Shown one piece after another: positions 1-6,311 of a stretch of 30,842 nt of DNA (positions are counted from its first letter, which is position 1; each line of letters starts with the position of its first letter). The DNA lies in contig JACADX010000236.1 of assembly GCA_013389125.1 (NCBI GenBank), forward strand, positions 1 to 30,842. Reading direction: 5' to 3'. The position numbers were made by a program, and so were the translations under genes. The stretch comes from Parvularculaceae bacterium. GTDB taxonomy: Bacteria > Pseudomonadota > Alphaproteobacteria > Caulobacterales > Parvularculaceae. Below the pieces are notes generated by a model, which was given only the letters and a program-made list of their open reading frames with translations, did no database searches and was not told the DNA's origin.

Positions 1-758
1 CTGTCGTTCGACGAATAGGGCAGAAACGTCTTCGCGATCGCCGGCGTCGTCGGCGAGAGGACGATGCGATGGAGGTTGGCGCCGTTCGGCGTCGGCGTAT
101 ACTCCCATCCGACCAGCGTGGTGAATTTTCCGGGCCGATTGAATTTTTCCGCTGCGTCCATATTCGACGCCCAGCCCGTGCGGAAAATATCGTCATTGTA
201 GAGTTCCGCGATCAGCGAAGGGTCCGACATCAGCCAGCGTTGCGCGCGCGCTTCAAGGTTCGGCGCCGACACCAGGTCCTCGAAACGCCAGCGCAGCGCC
301 GTCAACGGCCCGATCTTTTTCGGACGTTCGCTTTCCGGCGTCCCGGCGGCGTTGATCGCGAGAATGAAGAGGCCGAACGCGTCTTCCGATTGACCCGCGC
401 GAAAAAGCTCGGTGAGCTTCCTGCCAAGGCGCGTGTTGGCGAGACGCGGGTCTTTGAGCGTGAGAAGACTATAGGGAACGCCCAAAAGCTCGGCGTTATC
501 GCTGACGGCGAGGAAGTCGAGCGGGGTTTTCAACTGGACGCGCGCCCGCGAATAGCCGTTGACGACCGGCTCGCCCATCGCGAAGCGATAGGAAGTCGAC
601 GCGTCGACCGTGCGGTTCTGCAGGAAATAGGCGTCGGTCGACAGATTCGAGTGGAGATGCGTGTCGCCCCAAAGGAGCTTGTCCGGATAGTCCTGCGCCG
701 CAGCGCCGCCGGACAAGAGCGCGGTCGCCGAGGCCGCCGCCAGCAGGGTTTTCAGCAT
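1..758 (-). CDS. DUF3604 family protein, N-terminal part (runs off left edge)
   Basis: An open frame on the reverse strand begins at an ATG at 758 and stays open to base 1, giving about 252 residues with no stop. The ATG is preceded by a good ribosome-binding site (GGGAGA, about 8 nt upstream). Residues 1-21 look like a cleavable signal peptide ending in GGAAA, so the product is probably exported. The motif GDTHLHSNLSTDAYF (residues 31-45), followed by a DFLAVSDNAELLG block, is the hallmark of the DUF3604 family, whose HxH start resembles PHP-type metal-binding sites. A later stretch (WEYTPTPNGANLHR) also fits the family. The biochemical function is not established. The gene is divergent from hemC with about 110 bp between them. 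I am sure of the family. The C-terminal part is outside the window. Confidence 0.88.
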   Translation of the reverse strand, partial: MLKTLLAAASATALLSGGAAAQDYPDKLLWGDTHLHSNLSTDAYFLQNRTVDASTSYRFAMGEPVVNGYSRARVQLKTPLDFLAVSDNAELLGVPYSLLTLKDPRLANTRLGRKLTELFRAGQSEDAFGLFILAINAAGTPESERPKKIGPLTALRWRFEDLVSAPNLEARAQRWLMSDPSLIAELYNDDIFRTGWASNMDAAEKFNRPGKFTTLVGWEYTPTPNGANLHRIVLSPTTPAIAKTFLPYSSND

Positions 759-869
759 CGAATCGTCTCCCGGAAATGCGGCGGCATTATTGCCGCGCCG
801 CGCCCGACGCCCGCAAGCGCCTTCGGCGCCCGCTTTTCACCTGGCGAAGAATAGCCCTAGAACGCAGCG

Positions 870-1835
870 ATGAAGATCGGCACCAGAGGCAGCGCGATGG
901 CGCTCGCGCAGACGGCGGAGGTCGCGCGGCTCTTGAACGCAGCGCACGCCGGCGTGACGGCGGCGCCGGTGAAGTTCGAGCCGTCCGGCGACCGCGATCA
1001 GGTCTCGAAGCTCGAACGCCATGGCGGCAAGGGCGGCGCCTTCGTCGCGGAGCTTCGCGCCGCGATGATGGCGGGCGAACTCGACTGCGCGATGCATTCC
1101 CTGAAGGACATGCCGGGCGACGAGGAGACGCCGGGCCTTGTCATCGCCGCTTATTTGAAGCGCGAGGCGGCGGAAGACGCAATCGTCCTTCCCGAAGGCG
1201 TCAGCATTGATGTGATCGACAAGGATCGCCTCGTTGGCCGGAAGATCGGCACCAATTCGGTGCGGCGCGCGGCGTATCTTAAGCGCCTTTTTCCATTGGC
1301 CGAGGTCATACATTTTCGCGGCGCCGCCGACACGCGGCTTAAGAAGCTCGACGAGCGGACGCCGCAGAAGCTGCCTGAGGGCGGGACGGTCGGCCCCGCC
1401 GACGCGCTCGTCATGGCGGCGTCGGGATTGTCGCGGATCGGACAATCGCACCGGGTGAGCCGGCTTTTGACATTGGACGAGATGCTGCCCTGCGTCGGAC
1501 AGGGGATCATCGCCGTCGAATGTCCCGCCGCGTCATGGCGAACGCGGGAGCTACTCGCCGTCATTGACGACGCCGAGGCGCGCGCCGCGGCGGAGGCGGA
1601 GCGCGAAATGCTCTGGGTGCTGAACGGTCACTGCAACGCGCCGATTGCGGGACATGCTTCGGTCTTCGTATCAAGGTTGAACCTTCGCGGCGCCGTGATC
1701 AGTCTCGACGGGAAGACAATTGTCGAGGCGGCGCGCGAGGGCCCGATCGACCGCCCGCGCGAGCTGGGGCGCGCGGTCGGGCTGGAGCTGCTTGAGAAAG
1801 GCGCGAAGGCGATTATTGAAGCGACGCGGGCTTAG
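870..1835 (+). CDS. hemC: hydroxymethylbilane synthase (porphobilinogen deaminase)
   Basis: HemC joins four porphobilinogen molecules into hydroxymethylbilane in cytoplasmic tetrapyrrole (heme) synthesis. The 321-residue product has the usual family length. Visible motifs are the N-terminal IGTRGSAMALAQT, the active-site block LDCAMHSLKDMP, the arginine-rich cofactor-binding block IGTNSVRRAAYLKRLFP with HFRG, then VGQGIIAVEC. Cys255 in NGHCNAPIAGHA is the expected attachment residue for the dipyrromethane cofactor; the surrounding NGHC differs slightly from the more common GGC. The start at 870 is chosen because MKIGTRGSAMA is the normal N-terminus, although the Shine-Dalgarno sequence is weak. 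It appears to be transcribed alone, divergently from the DUF3604 gene. A stem (GACGC/GCGTC arms) overlaps the stop codon but lacks a T-tract. Confidence 0.97.
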   Translation: MKIGTRGSAMALAQTAEVARLLNAAHAGVTAAPVKFEPSGDRDQVSKLERHGGKGGAFVAELRAAMMAGELDCAMHSLKDMPGDEETPGLVIAAYLKREAAEDAIVLPEGVSIDVIDKDRLVGRKIGTNSVRRAAYLKRLFPLAEVIHFRGAADTRLKKLDERTPQKLPEGGTVGPADALVMAASGLSRIGQSHRVSRLLTLDEMLPCVGQGIIAVECPAASWRTRELLAVIDDAEARAAAEAEREMLWVLNGHCNAPIAGHASVFVSRLNLRGAVISLDGKTIVEAAREGPIDRPRELGRAVGLELLEKGAKAIIEATRA

Positions 1836-1849
1836 GCCCTTGCGTCCTA

Positions 1850-2217
1850 TCCTTCGTGACGCGCATCTTCGATGCGCTCCTCACGATGAGGAATTATACT
1901 GACGGCCCTGAAGACCGGCCTTTCCATCGGCGACTCCCCACGCTTCAAGCGTGGGGACCAACTCCTGTGATCGTGACCATTGCGCCGGTTTGAATGACAC
2001 GCGGCCTCGCCGGCGCGCTCGACGGAAGGCCTAGGAGATGGACGCCACTCTTAAAGCGTGGCGAGTCGCGGTTTTCCATGAAGGCCATTTCCTCATCGCT
2101 TCCCTTACCCAGGTTGCTTGAGGAACGCGTGTAGAATCTTGGCGATTGGTGTTGCTTACTTTCAGAAAGAAACGCCTTCATCCTGAAGAGCGCATCGAAG
2201 ATGCGAGTCGCGAAGGA
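1850..2217. repeat. Outer inverted-repeat pair (42-nt arms)
   Basis: The 42 bases at 1850-1891 and the reverse complement of 2176-2217 match at nearly every position (shared core GCATCTTCGATGCGCTC). Each arm is itself palindromic around TCTTCGATGC. The arms face each other across the gene-free stretch between hemC and the cupin gene. Repeats of this form (CCTTCG...GCGCATC...GATGAGG) are, from memory, common between alphaproteobacterial genes. There is no transposase gene in the 400-bp gap, and the small open frames here run through the repeats, so I call none of them. Confidence 0.7.
1931..2068. repeat. Inner inverted-repeat pair (36-nt arms) nested in the outer pair
   Basis: The sequence at 1931-1966 and the reverse complement of 2033-2068 align over 36 positions with a handful of mismatches (shared CGACTC, CCACGCTT, AAG, GTGG, CTCCT). 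Each arm contains its own hairpin; the left one has perfect 10-bp arms (CCCCACGCTT / AAGCGTGGGG). The layout of subterminal hairpins facing each other over about 66 bp looks like a short non-autonomous mobile element. The hairpins resemble those at the ends of IS200/IS605-type elements, but that link is only a guess. Confidence 0.6.
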
Positions 2218-2234
2218 TGCGGGCGGAGGGTCTT

Positions 2235-2687
2235 TCAATACGGCGTCCCGTCGCGGTGGACATACCCCTTCTCCGGCTCATAGCGCATGTCGAGATCAGG
2301 ATAGTCTGTCGCATCCTCTTCTTCGTTGCGTGTTCCAACTTCGAGGATGACGGCGTCTTTGTCGCCGCGGTTCTGCAGATGATGGCCGTTTGGGGCGGCG
2401 GCGGGAAACGCCGCGCAATCGCCAGTGCGCAGGAGGGTTTCGCCGCCATCATCGACCAGAACGACTTCGCCCTCGACGACGCGAATGAACTCATCCTCGT
2501 GCGAGTGCCAGTGACGCTGGCTGGACCATGCGCCGGGACGTAGCGTCATCAGATTGACGCCGAACTGCGTGAGGCCGCCGGCGTCACCGAGCGCAATGCG
2601 GCTGCGATTGGCGCAGGGCTTGTCGAACGGCGCGGGATATCTTGACCCGACGGTTCGGGTGACTTTTTCGCGGTCAATTTTCGGCAT
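2235..2687 (-). CDS. cupin-domain protein
   Basis: A small single-cupin protein of about 150 residues. The metal-binding cupin motif 1 is visible as HWHSHEDEFIRVVEGE, and motif 2 as PNGHHLQNRGDKDAVILEVG. These supply the histidines and glutamate of a beta-barrel metal site. The C-terminus (DYPDLDMRY, YVHRDGTPY) is typical of the family often annotated simply as a cupin. The substrate is unknown. I chose the ATG at 2687 (MPKIDREK, a usual N-terminus, with GGA 7 nt upstream); an ATG at 2699 and a TTG at 2702 are in-frame alternatives. It lies about 75 bp downstream of the acetyl-CoA synthetase gene on the same strand and may be co-transcribed with it. Confidence 0.85.
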   Translation of the reverse strand: MPKIDREKVTRTVGSRYPAPFDKPCANRSRIALGDAGGLTQFGVNLMTLRPGAWSSQRHWHSHEDEFIRVVEGEVVLVDDGGETLLRTGDCAAFPAAAPNGHHLQNRGDKDAVILEVGTRNEEEDATDYPDLDMRYEPEKGYVHRDGTPY

Positions 2688-2763
2688 GACATCGTCCATC
2701 AATCTGTGAGCGCACCATCGGACGGGAGGCTGAGTTCGTCGATGGAGAATTCCTAAAGGGAGC

Positions 2764-4701
2764 CTATCTCGCGCCCTTCCTGTTTCTCACCAGATCATCG
2801 ACCACGCCCGGATCGGCCAGGGTTGAAGTGTCGCCGAGATTTGCAAAATCATTCTCGGCGATCTTGCGCAGTATGCGTCGCATGATCTTGCCGGAGCGCG
2901 TCTTCGGCAGGCCCGGCGCGAACTGGATGACGTCGGGCTTGGCGATCGCGCCGATCTCGTTCCTGACATAAGCGGCGAGTTCCGCTTCAAGCTTTTCGGA
3001 CGGAGAGGCTCCCTGCATCAAGGTGACGTAGCAATAGATGCCCTGTCCCTTGATGTCGTGCGGATAGCCGACAACGGCGGCTTCCGCGACTTCCGGGTGG
3101 GCGACGAGCGCGCTTTCGACTTCCGCGGTGCCGATGCGGTGTCCTGAGACGTTGAGAACGTCGTCAACGCGCCCCGTAATCCACCAATAGCCGTCCGCGT
3201 CGCGCCTTGCGCCGTCGCCGGTGAAGTACATGCCGGGGTACGTCGAGAAATAGGTGTCGAAGAACCGCTGATGGTCGCCATAGACGGTGCGCATCTGCCC
3301 CGGCCAGGAATCGAGGAGGACGAGATTGCCGCTCGTCGCGCCGTCAAGGAATTTTCCGTCGGCGTCGACGAGCGCCGGCTTGACGCCGAAGAGCGGCTTC
3401 GTCGCCGAGCCAGGCTTCAAATCCGTCGCGCCAGGCAGCGGCGCGATCAGCGCGCCGCCGGTTTCCGTCTGCCACCAGGTGTCGACGATCGGGCAGCGCT
3501 CCTTGCCGACAGTGCGGTAATACCAGAGCCAGGCTTCCGGGTTGATCGGCTCGCCGACCGTGCCGAGAAGGCGAAGCGATGAAAGGTCCGCCTTGTTCAC
3601 GGGACCTTCGCCCTCGCGCATCAGCGAACGCAGCGCCGTCGGCGCCGTGCAGAAAATGTTGACCTTGTGTTTCTCGCAGACCCGCCAGAAGCGGGAAACG
3701 TCGGGGTAGGTCGGGATCCCTTCGAACATCAAGGTCGTCGCGCCGTTCGCAAGCGGCCCATAGACGATATAGGTGTGCCCGGTCACCCAGCCGACATCGG
3801 CCGTACACCAATAGATTTCGCCGGGGCGGTAATCGAAGACCGCTTCATGCGTGAAGGCGGCGTATACGAGATAACCGCCCGTCGTGTGCAGGACGCCCTT
3901 CGGCTTGCCCGTCGATCCCGACGTATAGAGAATGAACAGCGGGTCTTCGGCGTTCATCACTTCCGGCGTGCAATCCGGCGAAACGTCGTCGCGCGCCTCA
4001 TGCCACCAGAGATCGCGGCCCTTCACGAAATCGATCGCGCCGCCGGTCCGCTTGACCACGAGAACGAGGCGGACGCCGTCGGTCTTCGAAAGCGCCGCGT
4101 CGACATTGCGTTTCAGCGGAATCCTCTTGCCGCCGCGGAGGCCTTCGTCGGCGGTGATGATCGCCGTCGGCTTGCAGTCGTCGATGCGGCTTGCAAGGCT
4201 GTCCGGCGAAAATCCTCCGAAGACGACCGAGTGGATCGCCCCGATGCGCGCGCAGGCGAGCATGGCGTAGGCGGCTTCCGGGATCATCGGCATGTAAATG
4301 ACGACGCGGTCGCCGCGCCTGACGCCGCGCGCCTTGAGGATATTCGCCATCCGGCAGACTTCGCCCTTGAGCTCGCCGTAAGCGATGCGCCGATCGTCTT
4401 TCGGATAATCGCCCTCCCAGATGATCACGACATCGTCGGCGCGCTCGGGAAGGTGACGGTCGATGCAGTTGAACGAAGCGTTGAGGGCGCCGTCCTCGTA
4501 CCAGCGGATGCGGAAATCAGACTTTTGGAACGAGACGTCCCTGATCTTTGTCGGCGCCTTCACCCAGTCGAGGCGCGCCGCGACGTCGCGCCAGAAGCCG
4601 TCCGGGTCGTCGATCGAGCGGCGATAGTCCACTTCGTAACGCCGCTTCGAGTAGATCGCGCGCCTTGCGGCGTCGGGTTTGACGGGGATGAGATCGGTCA
4701 T
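2764..4701 (-). CDS. acs: acetyl-CoA synthetase (AMP-forming)
   Basis: Acs activates acetate to acetyl-CoA through acetyl-AMP in the cytoplasm. The 645 residues match the usual 640-655. Seen in order: the N-terminal Acs-specific block with YRRSIDDPDGFW, the ATP-binding loop YTSGSTGKPKGVLHTTGGY, the acetate-pocket block DTWWQTETGG, and PKTRSGKIMRRILRKIA near the C-terminus. In that block Lys605 is the adenylation lysine that protein acetylation silences in this family. The tryptophan pair in WWQTETGG favours acetate over longer acids, although propionate is a usual secondary substrate and would connect to the methylcitrate genes near 21-27 kb. It lies 9 bp downstream of the aldehyde dehydrogenase gene, so the two are almost surely one operon. 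Confidence 0.96.
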   Translation of the reverse strand: MTDLIPVKPDAARRAIYSKRRYEVDYRRSIDDPDGFWRDVAARLDWVKAPTKIRDVSFQKSDFRIRWYEDGALNASFNCIDRHLPERADDVVIIWEGDYPKDDRRIAYGELKGEVCRMANILKARGVRRGDRVVIYMPMIPEAAYAMLACARIGAIHSVVFGGFSPDSLASRIDDCKPTAIITADEGLRGGKRIPLKRNVDAALSKTDGVRLVLVVKRTGGAIDFVKGRDLWWHEARDDVSPDCTPEVMNAEDPLFILYTSGSTGKPKGVLHTTGGYLVYAAFTHEAVFDYRPGEIYWCTADVGWVTGHTYIVYGPLANGATTLMFEGIPTYPDVSRFWRVCEKHKVNIFCTAPTALRSLMREGEGPVNKADLSSLRLLGTVGEPINPEAWLWYYRTVGKERCPIVDTWWQTETGGALIAPLPGATDLKPGSATKPLFGVKPALVDADGKFLDGATSGNLVLLDSWPGQMRTVYGDHQRFFDTYFSTYPGMYFTGDGARRDADGYWWITGRVDDVLNVSGHRIGTAEVESALVAHPEVAEAAVVGYPHDIKGQGIYCYVTLMQGASPSEKLEAELAAYVRNEIGAIAKPDVIQFAPGLPKTRSGKIMRRILRKIAENDFANLGDTSTLADPGVVDDLVRNRKGAR

Positions 4702-4710
4702 GATGTTCGT

Positions 4711-6138
4711 CTATTGCGCCGGTTTCAGCACCGCTTTCGTCTCCAGAAACTCCTCGACGCCGGCGGTTCCCCATTCGCGGCCGTTGCCGGACTGCTTGTA
4801 GCCGCCGAAAGGCGCCGTCATGTCGACGCCGGCGCCATTAAGATGGATGTTGCCGGCGCGGATGCGTCTTGCGACCTTGCGCGCATGGTTGATGTCGCCG
4901 GAATAGACATAGCCTGAAAGGCCATAGGGCGTGTCGTTGGCGATTGCGACGGCGTCGTCTTCGTCCTTGTAGGGAATGATCGTCAGCACGGGGCCGAAAA
5001 TCTCCTCGCGCGCGATCGTCATCTGATTGGTCGCCCGAGCAAAGACGGTCGGTTTCACGTAATAGCCGCGCTCAAGCCCGTCGGGTTTTCCGGGGCCGCC
5101 GGCCACAAGCTCGGCCCCTTCCTCAATCCCCTTCTTGATAAGTCCCTGAATCTTGTTCCATTGGGCGTCGCTGACGACGGGGCCGATGACCGTGCCGTCT
5201 GCGTTCGGATCGCCGACCTTCACTTTCGCGGCGGCTTCCTTCGCGATGGCGATCGCCTCATCCATGCGGTCCGCCGGCACCAGCATGCGCGAGGGCGCGT
5301 TGCAGGACTGGCCCGAATTGTTCATCATCGCGGCGACGCCGCGCGAGACCGCTTTCTTGAAGTCGGCGTCGTCGAGAATGATGTTCGCCGATTTGCCGCC
5401 AAGCTCTTGCGCAACGCGCTTCACTGTCGGCGCGGCGTTCTTCGCAACTTCTACGCCGGCGCGCGTCGATCCTGTGAACGACACCATGTCGACCTCGGGA
5501 TGCCGAGACAGCGCCGCGCCGACTTCGGGGCCGGTTCCGTCGACGAGGTTGAAGACGCCTTTCGGCGCGCCGGCGGAATCGAGGATCTCCGCGAAAATAT
5601 GCGCCGACAGCGGCGCGATTTCCGACGGCTTCAAGACCATGGTGCAGCCCGCGGCGAGCGCCGGCGCGACCTTGCACGAGATCTGGTTCATCGGCCAGTT
5701 CCAGGGCGTGATCATCGCGCAAACGCCGATCGGCTCCCTGACGAGCCAGTGCGTCCCCTTGTCCTCCTCGAACTTGATTTCATCGAGCGCTGCAAGGGCG
5801 GTCTGGAAATGGCCGAGCGACGAAGCCGACTGCGCGTGCAGCGCAAGGCCCTTCGGCGCGCCCATTTCCTCGGTGATCGCGCGCGCCATTTCCTCATTGC
5901 GCTTCAGATACTCCTCGATGATGCGCTGGAGGAGCGCCTTGCGGTCAGCAATCGATGTCGCCGAAAAGGCGTCGAACGCCGCGCGCGCCGCCTTGACCGC
6001 GCGATCGACGTCCGTTTCGTCGCCGAGCGCAATGACCGCGAAGGCTTCTTCATTTGCGGGATTGATGACATTGAGGCGCCCGCGGCCGTGCGGTTCCGTC
6101 CATTTTCCGTCGATATAGAACTTCGCAAGATCGCGCAT
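4711..6138 (-). CDS. NAD(P)-dependent aldehyde dehydrogenase
   Basis: A 475-residue class I/II-type aldehyde dehydrogenase that oxidises an aldehyde to its acid. The catalytic nucleophile is Cys279 in NSGQSCNAPSRM, the general base Glu245 in QELGGKSANIIL, the cofactor-contacting Lys170 is in LKPSE, and Asn147 is in TPWNWP. The C-terminal PFGGYKQSGNGRE block is intact. The exact substrate cannot be read from the sequence. Its position 9 bp upstream of acs suggests a route from acetaldehyde (or another short aldehyde) through acetate to acetyl-CoA. The start is supported by the usual N-terminus (KFYIDGKW). A palindromic repeat lies 33-71 bp upstream of the start and a strong hairpin 100-135 bp upstream; a similar pair precedes the next gene. 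Confidence 0.95.
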   Translation of the reverse strand: MRDLAKFYIDGKWTEPHGRGRLNVINPANEEAFAVIALGDETDVDRAVKAARAAFDAFSATSIADRKALLQRIIEEYLKRNEEMARAITEEMGAPKGLALHAQSASSLGHFQTALAALDEIKFEEDKGTHWLVREPIGVCAMITPWNWPMNQISCKVAPALAAGCTMVLKPSEIAPLSAHIFAEILDSAGAPKGVFNLVDGTGPEVGAALSRHPEVDMVSFTGSTRAGVEVAKNAAPTVKRVAQELGGKSANIILDDADFKKAVSRGVAAMMNNSGQSCNAPSRMLVPADRMDEAIAIAKEAAAKVKVGDPNADGTVIGPVVSDAQWNKIQGLIKKGIEEGAELVAGGPGKPDGLERGYYVKPTVFARATNQMTIAREEIFGPVLTIIPYKDEDDAVAIANDTPYGLSGYVYSGDINHARKVARRIRAGNIHLNGAGVDMTAPFGGYKQSGNGREWGTAGVEEFLETKAVLKPAQ

Positions 6139-6170
6139 GGCCGCTCTCCATTTTGGTCATTCGCCGCATG

Positions 6171-6209
6171 CTAGCGCGCCGGGCGAAAAAGTGGCAACCG
6201 GTTTTTCGA
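6171..6209. repeat. GTGG-AACCGG palindromic intergenic repeat, copy 1
   Basis: Reads ctagcgcgcc, then gggcgaaaaa, gtggcaaccg, gtttttcga. The core forms a stem (GCGAAAAA / TTTTTCG) around GTGGCAACCGG. A second copy at 8726-8765 keeps the loop and has changed both sides of the stem together (GCGCAAAA / TTTTGCGC). It sits 33 bp upstream of the aldehyde dehydrogenase start. From memory this repeat family is widespread between alphaproteobacterial genes. Confidence 0.75.
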
Positions 6210-6237
6210 TAACCCGGCGCGCAGATCAACGGACTGC

Positions 6238-6273
6238 AACATCGGGCGCGATTGTGAAATCGCGTCCGATGTT
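6238..6273. repeat. Strong 16-bp-arm hairpin between the regulator and ALDH genes
   Basis: AACATCGGGCGCGATT at 6238-6253 pairs with AATCGCGTCCGATGTT at 6258-6273 (one G-T mismatch) around a GTGA loop. It lies 38 bp past the stop codon of the regulator gene and 100 bp upstream of the ALDH start. There is no T-tract on either strand, so it is not a classical intrinsic terminator. It could still end transcription, act as a repeat, or bind a regulator. Confidence 0.6.
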
Positions 6274-6311
6274 CTAATCATGAAAGGCCGGCGCGCCAAG
6301 TTGGCGAACTG

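Noticed and set aside
69..854. Forward-strand open frame of 261 residues at the left edge
   Set aside because: It is antisense to the DUF3604 gene, has an Arg-rich composition without any domain, and has no ribosome-binding site.
1945..2494. Small reverse-strand open frames in and beside the nested repeats
   Set aside because: Their coding content is the repeat itself, and the second one overlaps the cupin gene in another frame.
3667..4917. Forward-strand open frame of 416 residues opposite acs and the ALDH gene
   Set aside because: It is a mirror of the GC-rich codons of acs; it is rich in Arg/Asp/Val with no recognisable motif, while the opposite strand carries clear catalytic motifs.
5153..6174. 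Two long forward-strand open frames (321 and 337 residues) opposite the ALDH gene
   Set aside because: They are antisense to a gene with all catalytic residues intact, and their composition is low-complexity Ser/Ala/Arg-type.
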